A stretch of 64,000 nucleotides of DNA, taken from assembly GCA_046297935.1 (NCBI GenBank), contig JBKBHA010000002.1:519375-583374 (forward strand). Direction: 5' to 3'. The position numbers and the translations under genes are program-made. Under the pieces are notes generated by a model, which saw nothing but the letters and a program-made list of their open reading frames with translations, was not told the DNA's origin and did no database searches. Position 1 is the first letter of the stretch; every line of letters starts with the position of its first letter. This stretch comes from CAYMZZ01 sp046297935 (GTDB lineage: Bacteria > Bacteroidota > Bacteroidia > Chitinophagales > Chitinophagaceae). Positions 26,598 to 34,105 of the stretch are shown here, piece by piece.

Positions 26598-27512
26598 TTA
26601 ACGACCCAGTTCGATCACCCTGTAAAATTCCCGGTCGAAGATGCGGAAATAAAGCCAGCCGGGATAGTATCTGTACCAGGGCCAGATCTGCTTTAATGAA
26701 TTCTGCTCCGTAGTATAAGCCAACATCGCCTGTTTTTTTTGCGAACCGAAGTCCGATATATCGAATTCGACATCAGGCAGTGGCATGCCATTAATACCAT
26801 GCAATTTTTTAGCTTGTTGATACGCCGGCATTTCCTTCATGATAGATTCAGCCAGAGAAGGGGGAAACACGGACTGATAAATTCGTTTCACACTGAATCC
26901 GGAATCCATTTGATGCTCGCGACAGTATTCCAACACAAGACGACTTACAAGCGTGTGGTCGGGATGCCCATAACCGCCGATGCTATCATCCAGCGAAAAT
27001 ATTACGGAGGGCTGATAAGTCTCGATATAGTTGGCAATAATCGACCGGAGTGAATCAATTTGGTAATTTATGGCAAAGCTGTCGTAAGGCATCGCCATAT
27101 ACGGCCGCTCAACCAGAGTGTCTTTTCTGAAATTGAAATCAACAGGATCAACGCCATCCAGCCCTTGTATTGCTGCCGCTTGCTGCAATGCTGTCTTGCG
27201 AAACGGGATTTTACGCGCATCTTTTTCCCGGTAAATGCCTGCCTGCTGGTAGAAGCAAAGCTGGCGAATTTTCCAGCCGGCTGAAGTAAATTGTGCAAGC
27301 GTACCCGTGCTGCCTACAATGTCGTCGTCGTGAGCCACGATAATCAGGGCTTTTTTATTGGCAGCCGATGCAAAATAGGTATCGACCGGATACTTTTCCT
27401 CTGCCGAAAGCGTTGACAGATAGATCAAATGTGCCGATACAAACACGAGGAACAAAATGGCAATAACGAGCAGCCAACGGACTATTTTTTTCATGGCGGA
27501 GTTTGATTTCAC
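26598..27512 (-). CDS. PIG-L family deacetylase, membrane anchored
   Basis: This 304-residue protein carries the LmbE/PIG-L zinc motifs: AHDDD at about residues 60-64 and GHPDHTLVSRLV near 193. These enzymes remove N-acetyl groups from GlcNAc-type substrates. A hydrophobic helix at residues 11-33 anchors it or serves as signal peptide, so the catalytic domain is likely periplasmic or extracellular. The first ATG gives six extra residues; a start at the second Met (27494) is equally possible. It converges with the esterase gene. Confidence 0.88.
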   Translation of the reverse strand: MKSNSAMKKIVRWLLVIAILFLVFVSAHLIYLSTLSAEEKYPVDTYFASAANKKALIIVAHDDDIVGSTGTLAQFTSAGWKIRQLCFYQQAGIYREKDARKIPFRKTALQQAAAIQGLDGVDPVDFNFRKDTLVERPYMAMPYDSFAINYQIDSLRSIIANYIETYQPSVIFSLDDSIGGYGHPDHTLVSRLVLEYCREHQMDSGFSVKRIYQSVFPPSLAESIMKEMPAYQQAKKLHGINGMPLPDVEFDISDFGSQKKQAMLAYTTEQNSLKQIWPWYRYYPGWLYFRIFDREFYRVIELGR

Positions 27513-27583
27513 ACGAAACTAATCAGTCGTTTGCTGATCAATGTAGTACAAAACGGACATTTTTGATCTAATAAAACCATTCG

Positions 27584-28429
27584 ATGCCAGCCTATCACCA
27601 GATAATGTATCCTTCACAGGTTTTGAACCCTTATGTCCGTTGTTATATCGAATTAACGATGGGTGCTGAGCGGTCCATGGCCAATTGCCTGTTGCCTGCC
27701 AAGACCGAAGCCGGATTATTTGTCAATACCGGCCCAGCCCCTGCAATAGTGAGAGAAGGAGATGATATTGGCGGCGACATATCTGGGAACCCATTTGTTT
27801 GTAAAGTCAGAGGGGCGGTGTCTGATGCTTCCCTTCGTTTGCACCTGGATGGTGTATTGAGCATGTTCGTTATACTTTTTCATCCCGCTGCCTTTTACCA
27901 ATACTTTTCGCTACCGGCTCATGTGATTGCTGAGAACTATACGCCGGCAGCCTGGGTGTTAGGACCGCAATGGGAAGAAATGGGACTTCGGGTTCGAGAT
28001 GCTCCCGATTTTTTGCAACGGGTAAGTATTGCAGAGTCTTATCTCCTATCCCATTTTCCGGAACGACCGCTTAATAGCTCCATACTGGAAGTCATGAAAA
28101 CTCCCATCCGCCGACCGCAAACTTCTGTACAGGATCTGGCTCGCGAATCCTTCTTGAGCGAGCGACAATTTCGTCGCCAGTTTTTGGAGCAGGTCGGAAT
28201 TTCGCCAGCCCGTTATTTAAGCATCTGCCGCCTCAACCAGGTGCTGGAAGCAAAGCAATCGGCTCCTGAGCTATCGTGGCGGACCCTGGCTTTTGAATAC
28301 GGCTATGCCGATTCGGCCCATCTATTAAAAGACATGAAAAAGCTGCTGGGTACGCAACCCTCCATGTTAAGCGAAGGCAATCATTTTCTAAATGTGCAGG
28401 GAACTCAGTTCCGGCTGGTTGCAAACTGA
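27584..28429 (+). CDS. AraC family transcriptional regulator
   Basis: This 281-residue protein has an N-terminal cupin-like sensing domain (about residues 5-160, with VRCYIEL and LFVNTGP) and a C-terminal AraC DNA-binding domain. The first helix-turn-helix is DLARESFLSERQFRRQF; the second includes LAFEYGYADSAHLLKDMK. It diverges from the PIG-L gene 71 bp away and could control it; that is inference. The start ATG follows an AT-rich segment. Confidence 0.92.
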   Translation: MPAYHQIMYPSQVLNPYVRCYIELTMGAERSMANCLLPAKTEAGLFVNTGPAPAIVREGDDIGGDISGNPFVCKVRGAVSDASLRLHLDGVLSMFVILFHPAAFYQYFSLPAHVIAENYTPAAWVLGPQWEEMGLRVRDAPDFLQRVSIAESYLLSHFPERPLNSSILEVMKTPIRRPQTSVQDLARESFLSERQFRRQFLEQVGISPARYLSICRLNQVLEAKQSAPELSWRTLAFEYGYADSAHLLKDMKKLLGTQPSMLSEGNHFLNVQGTQFRLVAN

Positions 28430-28517
28430 GTAGCAGCTATTTGTTAATATTTGTAGGTAACTGAATTCGCTTTTTTCGGGAATAGTTTCTTATTTTCGCT
28501 GCCGAAAAATAACAACC

Positions 28518-28739
28518 ATGAGTTCAGCTCATTACGACTACAACGAAGAGTTGCAAAAAGTGCAGGACAAGGATTTTACACATAGTTGGGTTTCCTCGTC
28601 CGGTTTTGTTTTTTACCTGAGTCTTGCATGCTTGATCGCCTTTTCATTTGGCGGTTGTTTCAAGCTGTATACCAAGCGTTACGAGAAGCCGCGCGTTACC
28701 ATTCAGGAGAGCAGCCTGTATACTCCGAAGTATAAATAA
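28518..28739 (+). CDS. Small single-pass membrane protein
   Basis: This 73-residue protein has a hydrophilic N-terminus (MSSAHYDYNEELQKVQDKDF), one membrane helix at about 30-50 (GFVFYLSLACLIAFSFGG) and a basic tail. A TATTTTCG element lies 20 nt upstream of the ATG. No family is recognised. The gene ends 80 bp before the tRNA-Gly gene. Confidence 0.65.
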   Translation: MSSAHYDYNEELQKVQDKDFTHSWVSSSGFVFYLSLACLIAFSFGGCFKLYTKRYEKPRVTIQESSLYTPKYK

Positions 28740-28755
28740 TTTGGCAAAAAATTTT

Positions 28756-28783
28756 TTTGCAATAGTTGTATCACCTATTTTTG
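28756..28783 (+). promoter_or_regulatory. Promoter of tRNA-Gly (and probably tRNA-Leu)
   Basis: TTTG at 28756-28759, a 16 nt spacer and a perfect TATTTTTG at 28776-28783. The tRNA begins 36 nt downstream. The spacer is one to three bases shorter than usual. Confidence 0.6.
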
Positions 28784-28819
28784 CAGCCCCATCGCTCACA
28801 AGGTGAACGACTTATAAAA

Positions 28820-28892
<73 letters not shown>

Positions 28893-28893
28893 C

Positions 28894-28921
28894 AAAACTC
28901 CCGCTGCTGCGGGAGTTTTTG
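28894..28921 (+). terminator. Hairpin after tRNA-Gly
   Basis: AAAACTCCCGC, a short TGCT loop and GCGGGAGTTTTT form a strong stem with a T tract immediately after the tRNA. Confidence 0.8.
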
Positions 28922-28939
28922 TTTACAGGCAGTTTGCCA

Positions 28940-29025
28940 GCCCTGGTGGTGAAATTGGTAGACACGCAGGACTTAAAATCCTGTGGCCAGCAATGGCCGT
29001 ATCGGTTCAACTCCGATCCGGGGCA
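28940..29025 (+). tRNA. tRNA-Leu (UAA)
   Basis: This 86 nt class II tRNA has acceptor GCCCTGG with CCGGGGC, anticodon stem CAGGA/TCCTG with loop CTTAAAA (anticodon TAA), a long variable arm (GGCCAGCAATGGCC) and T-arm TCGGTTCAACTCCGA. CCA is not encoded. Its last 34 nt and a little flanking sequence recur at 29597-29635 behind the GIY-YIG gene. Confidence 0.95.
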
Positions 29026-29026
29026 C

Positions 29027-29054
29027 AAAAGCCAGTCTTTGGACTGGCTTTCTG
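29027..29054 (+). terminator. Hairpin after tRNA-Leu (UAA)
   Basis: AAAGCCAGTC, loop TTT, GACTGGCTTTC form a 10 bp stem directly after the tRNA and just before the GIY-YIG start codon. Confidence 0.7.
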
Positions 29055-29058
29055 CGTG

Positions 29059-29729
29059 ATGAACTTTTTTGTGTATATCCTATATTCTGCCCGGTTGGCA
29101 AAGTTTTACACCGGTACTACTAACGATGTTGACCGAAGGCTGGAAGAACATAATTCCCGCCTTTATAAAGATGCCTTTAGCGTCAAAGGTNNNNNNNNNN
29201 NNNNNNNNNNNNNNNNNNNNNNNNNNNNNNNNNNNNNNNNNNNNNNNNNNNNNNNNNNNNNNNNNNNNNNNNNNNNNNNNNNNNNNNNNNTGTGTATATC
29301 CTATATTCTGCCCGGTTGGCAAAGTTTTACACCGGTACTACTAACGATGTTGACCGAAGGCTGGAAGAACATAATTCCCGCCTTTATAAAGATGCCTTTA
29401 GCGTCAAAGGTGTACCGTGGTCTCTTTTCTTACAAATCCCCTGCGAAAGCAGCCAGCAGGCATACGCACTTGAGCGCTTCATTAAAAAAATGAAGTCTGC
29501 CAGCTTTATACGAAGACTGAAAGAGCAGCCCGAAATCATCGAAGCCTTACTACAAAAAATAAACAACGGTGAAATTGGTATCCCGAGGCTTCGGGAAATG
29601 GCCGTATCGGTTCAACTCCGATCCGGGGCACAAAATAAAAACCGGCTTTCAGCCGGTTTTTATTTTGTCCGTCACCCCGTCTTCGACCGGGTGACAATTC
29701 CAATCGTTACCTTTTCCACACAAACATGA
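29059..29729 (+). CDS. Small GIY-YIG nuclease, interrupted in the assembly by a gap
   Basis: The N-terminus VYILYSARLAKFYTGTTNDV carries the GIY-YIG core, followed by the Arg of VDRRLEEHN and, after the gap, a helix with the metal-binding Glu (YALERFIKKMKS). The first 44 codons occur on both sides of the N gap. If the 121 bp overlap is merged, one continuous protein of about 150 residues results. Its last third reads through a duplicated tRNA-Leu end (MAVSVQLRSGAQ), so the original protein probably ended near there. Small GIY-YIG proteins of this kind (COG2827) are frequent in Bacteroidota. Target and role are unknown. Confidence 0.78.
29191..29290. other. Assembly gap of 100 N, flanked by an identical 121 bp overlap
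   Basis: Exactly 100 N, the usual placeholder for unknown length. Bases 29070-29190 are identical to 29291-29411, so the two contig ends overlap by 121 bp. This is what an unmerged k-mer overlap looks like. No sequence may be missing at all. Confidence 0.9.
29597..29635 (+). repeat. Duplicated 3' end of tRNA-Leu (UAA)
   Basis: Thirty-nine bases identical to 28992-29030: half of the variable arm, the T-arm, the acceptor strand and the first flanking bases. Just upstream, GGTGAAATTGGTA near 29568 also matches the tRNA D-arm, with a TCCCGA/TCGGGA hairpin where the anticodon arm should be. The copy cannot form a tRNA. It marks the far border of the segment that contains the GIY-YIG gene. Confidence 0.85.
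29632..29668. terminator. Terminator after the tRNA-Leu 3' copy
   Basis: AAAATAAAAACCGGCT, loop TTC, AGCCGGTTTTTATTTT form a perfect symmetric stem with A and T runs, able to work in both directions. Confidence 0.85.
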
Positions 29730-29911
29730 ACATGCCGAGGGCCGTGTAAGTGAAGCCTTCGCGTGTGTGCAAATGATAAGTCTTGTTGCCAAACTTACCT
29801 TTAAAAAATCAAGACTTCCCCACCCCGTCGAAGACGGGGTGGGTTGTAGGTAGAACGCATTATCAACGTTGACGAGCACCCGGCCGAAGGGCGGGTGCGT
29901 TGTGGATAGAA
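29673..29911. repeat. REP-like palindromic units
   Basis: Three related palindromes: CACCCCGTCTTCGACCGGGTG at 29673-29693 (the inverted form), CACCCCGTCGAAGACGGGGTG at 29821-29841 and CACCCGGCCGAAGGGCGGGTG at 29877-29897. The last two are each followed by the tail G(G/C)GTTGT(A/G)G(G/A)TAGAA, so they are two copies of a unit of about 35 bp with a conserved head and tail. They lie between the GIY-YIG region and the end of the glycosyltransferase gene. Confidence 0.7.
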
Positions 29912-29919
29912 AATACCCG

Positions 29920-30942
29920 CTAACGCTGCTGCAGGCTTTTGAAGTCGCGCCGCTTTTTTACAAAGTATTGCCAGGGAAGCAAAAACGAACTGAAACCCTT
30001 TGGCTTTGCCATTTTCTTATCGGGCCAAACACTTTTTTTGCGATGCCAGAGCCACCAGCCAATTACAGCGAGGTGCGCCTTACATACGGCAGCAAAAAAA
30101 CCAGTGTCACCGCGAAATAATTCCTTCCATGCAGCCACTCCATCGAGTGTATAGCGCAAAGGAATCAACCAGCACTTTCGCGAAGCCGGCAGGTTCTTCA
30201 CCAGCATGATCAGGTTGTTGCGAAAATTCAAAAAGGCCTTGCGACTATTGCCCCTTGGCAAAGTACCGCCACCCAAATGATAAACGACTGAACGATGACA
30301 GAAGTAAACGCTGTATCCAGCAGCCTGCATACGCCAGCAAAGATCAATTTCCTCCTGATGGGCGAAAAAAAATGGATCAAATCCGCCTAACTCGTGAAAG
30401 ATCCTGCTGCGAACAAACAATGCAGCACCACTGGCCCAGGCAATGGGAATGGAATCGTCATACTGCCCTATATCTTCTTCGATGGTCTCAAAAACCCTGC
30501 CTCGGCAAAAGGGATAGCCAAATGAATCCATCCATCCGCCGGCAGCACCAGCGTATTCAAAATGATCGGGCTGACTGAAGGAACGAATCTTTGGCTGGCA
30601 TGCGCCAATAGAGGCATCCGCCTCCAACATTTCCACCATAGGTTCGAGCCAGCCCGGCTCCACAGCTACATCCGAATTAAGGATCATATAATAATCGGCA
30701 GCCACCTGCTTCAAAGCGGTATTGTAACCGCCTGCATAACCCCGATTCTCCTCCATCGCTATCTGATGAACCTGCGGATAAGTCTGTTTTAACCAAACCA
30801 GCGAGTCGTCGGTACTGCCATTGTCTGCTACATACACCGTATGCGTTGGATAACTGCTGGTCAACACAGACGGAAGGAATTTCTCCAGCATCTTTCGACC
30901 GTTCCAGTTCAATATTACAATGGCTACCGAAGGCGAAGGCAT
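29920..30942 (-). CDS. Family 2 glycosyltransferase
   Basis: This 340-residue GT-A enzyme has VAIVILNWNGRKML at the N-terminus, the nucleotide-binding ADNGSTDDS, the NRGYAGGYNTAL segment, the metal-binding NSDV (about residue 88) and the acceptor region with DEEIDLCWR-type HQEEIDLCWRMQAAG. It resembles rhamnosyl- or other cell-surface glycosyltransferases. A weak hydrophobic region near 265-285 may associate with the membrane. It diverges from the histidine kinase gene 45 bp away. Sugar donor and acceptor are unknown. Confidence 0.9.
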   Translation of the reverse strand: MPSPSVAIVILNWNGRKMLEKFLPSVLTSSYPTHTVYVADNGSTDDSLVWLKQTYPQVHQIAMEENRGYAGGYNTALKQVAADYYMILNSDVAVEPGWLEPMVEMLEADASIGACQPKIRSFSQPDHFEYAGAAGGWMDSFGYPFCRGRVFETIEEDIGQYDDSIPIAWASGAALFVRSRIFHELGGFDPFFFAHQEEIDLCWRMQAAGYSVYFCHRSVVYHLGGGTLPRGNSRKAFLNFRNNLIMLVKNLPASRKCWLIPLRYTLDGVAAWKELFRGDTGFFAAVCKAHLAVIGWWLWHRKKSVWPDKKMAKPKGFSSFLLPWQYFVKKRRDFKSLQQR

Positions 30943-30987
30943 GAATTATTTTGGTCAAATGTAAGCCAGGACATCTTAAATTCGGGC

Positions 30988-32139
30988 ATGTTATCGTACT
31001 TGCTCAATTGGCGCACAGTGCTTGCGCTTATCGCAATTGGCATTGCAACAGGAACCATTTACTACTCACAGTATCTGGCCCGCAAAATTGCGCGCGAAGA
31101 AAGGGTGAAAGTAGAACAATGGGCCGAAGCCAGTAAAAGCCTGCTCAACCCTGACATTTCTGACATACGCCTGCCTTTCAAAATTATCAACGACAATCAT
31201 GATATTCCGATTATTGAAACAAACGAGAAAGACAGTGTTACCAATTTCGTAAACCTGGATTCAACGATGGCGGCTGATGATCCGGGCTTTCTGGCTCGGG
31301 AACTGGCGCGACTCAAAGGCAGCAATCCACCGATCGTTTACTACGATCCTATTGACTCCACAAAATTTAACCGCTACTACTATGGTCATACACGACTGTT
31401 GAACGAAGTGCGGTACTATCCGTTGATACAACTGATCATTGTTGCACTTTTCATTGCAGTAATAGTGTTGGCTATTCGAAGTAATTATCGCTCGGTGCAG
31501 AACCAGGTTTGGGCCGGAATGGCAAAGGAAACTGCCCATCAGCTGGGCACACCCGTGTCCTCACTGGAAGGCTGGGTAGAAGTAATGCGGGATGACGAAC
31601 GCTATCGGGATATTATTCCTGAACTGTCGAAAGATGTGAACAGGCTTCGTCTCGTATCGGACCGATTCGGCAAAATCGGTAGCAGTCCTCAACTGGAAGA
31701 AACCGATATCATACAATCGATCCATCAAATGGTGGATTATATCCGCAAACGCGCGCCCGGAAAGGTTCAGTTCAGCGTTCATACTCATGGGCAGGAAAGT
31801 CTTTACCTGCGAGTTTCGCCACCTCTTTTCGACTGGGTAATTGAAAATCTGCTGAAAAACGCTTTGGATGCTATAGAGGGAAAAGGATCAATTGATGTAG
31901 ACATCCGACTGGAAAAGCAGCAGGTGCAGATCGATGTATCCGATACTGGCAAAGGCATTTCGCCACAACATATCAGGCGGGTATTCAATCCGGGTTTCAC
32001 TACCAAAAAAAGAGGCTGGGGCCTTGGTCTGAGCCTTTCGAAAAGAATCATTGAACAGTACCACCGCGGCGAAATATTCGTAAAGCAATCGGAACCCGGC
32101 AAGGGCACGACATTTCGGATTGTGATGAATACCCTTTAA
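30988..32139 (+). CDS. Membrane sensor histidine kinase, HQLGTP type
   Basis: This 383-residue protein has membrane helices at about 7-28 and 145-166, enclosing a periplasmic domain of about 115 residues. The phosphoacceptor box AKETAHQLGTPVSSLEGW puts His at residue 184. The N-box is NLLKNALDAIEGKG, and the G-boxes are DTGKGISPQH and KRGWGLGLSLSKRI. The HQLGTP variant is typical of a Bacteroidota subgroup. There is no HAMP domain and no response regulator beside it. The ATG at 30988 is chosen since the open frame upstream overlaps the divergent gene. Confidence 0.9.
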   Translation: MLSYLLNWRTVLALIAIGIATGTIYYSQYLARKIAREERVKVEQWAEASKSLLNPDISDIRLPFKIINDNHDIPIIETNEKDSVTNFVNLDSTMAADDPGFLARELARLKGSNPPIVYYDPIDSTKFNRYYYGHTRLLNEVRYYPLIQLIIVALFIAVIVLAIRSNYRSVQNQVWAGMAKETAHQLGTPVSSLEGWVEVMRDDERYRDIIPELSKDVNRLRLVSDRFGKIGSSPQLEETDIIQSIHQMVDYIRKRAPGKVQFSVHTHGQESLYLRVSPPLFDWVIENLLKNALDAIEGKGSIDVDIRLEKQQVQIDVSDTGKGISPQHIRRVFNPGFTTKKRGWGLGLSLSKRIIEQYHRGEIFVKQSEPGKGTTFRIVMNTL

Positions 32140-32140
32140 A

Positions 32141-32307
32141 AATGTGCAAACCTGCCAGCCGGCAGGCAGGTTTGCAAATGTGGAAATGGTGCCTTCGGCG
32201 AATGTGCAAATGTGCAAATGTGCAAATGTGGAAATGTGGAAATGGGCAATTTTGCCGAATGTGCCATTTTCACATTTCCACATTTGCACATTTGCACATT
32301 TTCCTCC
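32141..32307. repeat. GTGCAAAT array in a long inverted repeat, with 20 bp palindrome
   Basis: GTGCAAATGTGCAAATGTGG units (32205-32250) face complementary CACATTTCCACATTTGCACA units (32270-32300), giving a hairpin stem of about 40 bp. A 20 bp palindrome with one mismatch (CCTGCCAGCCGGCAGGCAGG) is embedded in the array at 32151-32170, inside an AAA...TTT context. The block runs up to the promoter of tRNA-Leu (GAG). Confidence 0.8.
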
Positions 32308-32315
32308 TATCTTTG
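32308..32315 (+). promoter_or_regulatory. -7 element TATCTTTG before tRNA-Leu (GAG)
   Basis: TATCTTTG matches TAnnTTTG and ends 9 nt before the tRNA. TTTG at 32283-32286, 21 nt upstream, could be the -33 element; it lies within the repeat array. Confidence 0.55.
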
Positions 32316-32324
32316 CATGCCCCT

Positions 32325-32408
32325 GCCCAGGTGGCGAAATTGGTAGACGCGCTACTTTGAGGTGGTAGTGGCCGAAAGGCTGTGCTGGTTCGAATCCAGT
32401 CTTGGGCA
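32325..32408 (+). tRNA. tRNA-Leu (GAG)
   Basis: This 84 nt class II tRNA has acceptor GCCCAGG with CTTGGGC, anticodon stem CTACT/GGTAG with loop TTGAGGT (anticodon GAG), variable arm TGGCCGAAAGGCTG and T-arm CTGGTTCGAATCCAG. CCA is not encoded. Confidence 0.95.
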
Positions 32409-32413
32409 CAAAC

Positions 32414-32450
32414 AAAAAAGGCGAATCTTTATGGATTCGCCTTTTGTTTT
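32414..32450 (+). terminator. Terminator after tRNA-Leu (GAG)
   Basis: AAAAGGCGAATC, loop TTTAT, GATTCGCCTTTT then GTTTT: a perfect stem with a T tract, right after the tRNA. Confidence 0.85.
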
Positions 32451-32653
32451 GTCCTGCCTCTTTGAGACAGAACATCACGTATTTCCATTATCAAAGCAAT
32501 CGACCCTTTTCAGCAGCAGGCAGTCTTGCTCCGATTCAAAGCCAAATTTTTAGGACCCATAACTTTGACATAATTTCGGAATACGCTAATTGCTAAAAAC
32601 TAGCTTATTACGAATCAATTTTTGCCAAAACAGCACCAAAAGGCCATCCCAAC

Positions 32654-34102
32654 ATGCTTTTTAATTCCCTGAGCTATGCTATTTTTCTGCCGATCGTTTT
32701 TTTTCTTTATTGGTTCGCAACTAAGGGAAGCTTAAAGCTTCAGAACATTCTGCTGTTGGTTGCCAGCTACTATTTCTATGCCTGCTGGGATTGGCGTTTT
32801 ATGTTTTTGTTGATTTTCTCAACCGTTTTGGACTATTACACAGGCATCAAGATTCACGAAGCCGCCGACCGGCGAAAGAAATTGTTTTGGTTGTGGCTGA
32901 GTGTCGGCATCAACTTAGGTTTTCTGGGAGTTTTCAAGTATTACAATTTTTTCGCCGAATCGTTTGCAGATGCTATGGCGCTGCTCGGATGGAATGTGAA
33001 TCCGGCCTCGCTTCAGTTGATTTTGCCAGTGGGCATATCTTTCTATACTTTTCATGGTTTATCCTACGTTATTGACTTATATAAGAATCGAATAGAGCCT
33101 GAACGCAATTTTATCGATTATTCGGTGTTTGTAAGTTTCTTCCCATTACTGGTAGCAGGACCGATAGAACGTGCGACCCATCTTTTGCCCCAAATTCGAA
33201 AGAAACGGGAATTTGACTATTCAAAAGCGGTCAACGGTCTGCGGCAAATACTCTGGGGGCTTTTTAAGAAGATAGTTATTGCCGACAACTGTGCCGAATT
33301 TGCAAATACCATTTTCAACAATTCCGGCGACTATTCAGGTAGTACCCTTGTATTAGGTGCATTATTCTTCACTTTCCAAATCTATTGTGACTTTTCAGGT
33401 TACTCCGATATCGCATTAGGTACTGCACGACTATTTGGAATTGATCTGCTAAGAAACTTTGCCTTTCCCTATTTTTCACGTGATATAGCTGAGTTTTGGC
33501 GTCGATGGCACATTTCACTTTCATCCTGGTTCAAAGATTACCTCTATATACCTTTAGGCGGTAGTAAGGGTGGCATTTGGATGAAGGTCCGTAACACATT
33601 TATCATCTTTTTGGTGAGTGGTTTTTGGCACGGTGCTAACTGGACCTTCATCGTCTGGGGTTTTCTGAACGCCTTGTACATAATGCCTTCGATCGTATTG
33701 AATACCAATCGAAAAAATCTGGACATCGTGGCCAAAGGCAAGTACCTGCCGACACTGAAAGAGTGCTTACAGATGGGAATAACCTTCGGTCTCACAGTGC
33801 TGGCCTGGATCTTCTTCCGGGCTACCGACTTAACACATGCTTTCAACTATATTTCGGCAATTTTTTCGAACTCCCTGTTTACAGCTCCCTATTTCCCTGG
33901 TATTGGAAAAGCCGTGCCAATTGTCCTGATCACTCTGCTATTCATGCTAATTGAATGGTTTGGGCGCGAGCAGCAATATGCAATTGAGCAACTTGGAGTT
34001 CGATGGCACCGGCCATATCGATGGGCCATGTATTATTCAATAATTTTACTCATCTATTTCTTTGCAGGCTCGGAGCAACAATTTATCTATTTCCAATTCT
34101 AA
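32654..34102 (+). CDS. MBOAT family O-acyltransferase, AlgI-like
   Basis: This 482-residue multipass membrane protein has about ten helices. Family signatures are the GISFYTFHGLSYVIDLY segment (about 118-134), FWRRWHISLSSWFKDYLYIP (about 280-299) and SGFWHGANWTFIVWG with the catalytic His (about 322). It moves an acyl group, usually acetyl, across the inner membrane to an exported polysaccharide. The next gene starts 4 bp downstream and encodes a likely periplasmic partner, as AlgI works with AlgJ or AlgX. The O-acetylated polymer is not identified; the EPS locus 10 kb away is one candidate. Confidence 0.92.
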   Translation: MLFNSLSYAIFLPIVFFLYWFATKGSLKLQNILLLVASYYFYACWDWRFMFLLIFSTVLDYYTGIKIHEAADRRKKLFWLWLSVGINLGFLGVFKYYNFFAESFADAMALLGWNVNPASLQLILPVGISFYTFHGLSYVIDLYKNRIEPERNFIDYSVFVSFFPLLVAGPIERATHLLPQIRKKREFDYSKAVNGLRQILWGLFKKIVIADNCAEFANTIFNNSGDYSGSTLVLGALFFTFQIYCDFSGYSDIALGTARLFGIDLLRNFAFPYFSRDIAEFWRRWHISLSSWFKDYLYIPLGGSKGGIWMKVRNTFIIFLVSGFWHGANWTFIVWGFLNALYIMPSIVLNTNRKNLDIVAKGKYLPTLKECLQMGITFGLTVLAWIFFRATDLTHAFNYISAIFSNSLFTAPYFPGIGKAVPIVLITLLFMLIEWFGREQQYAIEQLGVRWHRPYRWAMYYSIILLIYFFAGSEQQFIYFQF

Positions 34103-34105
34103 GGC

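Noticed and set aside
29292..29729. A second, separate GIY-YIG gene after the gap
   Set aside because: Its first 40 codons are identical in DNA to the end of the previous contig, so it is the same gene shown twice by an unmerged overlap.
32141..32307. GTGCAAAT units read as short CRISPR repeats or iterons
   Set aside because: Unit length is 8 bp with no spacers, units occur in complementary arms at several places, and no replication gene lies nearby.
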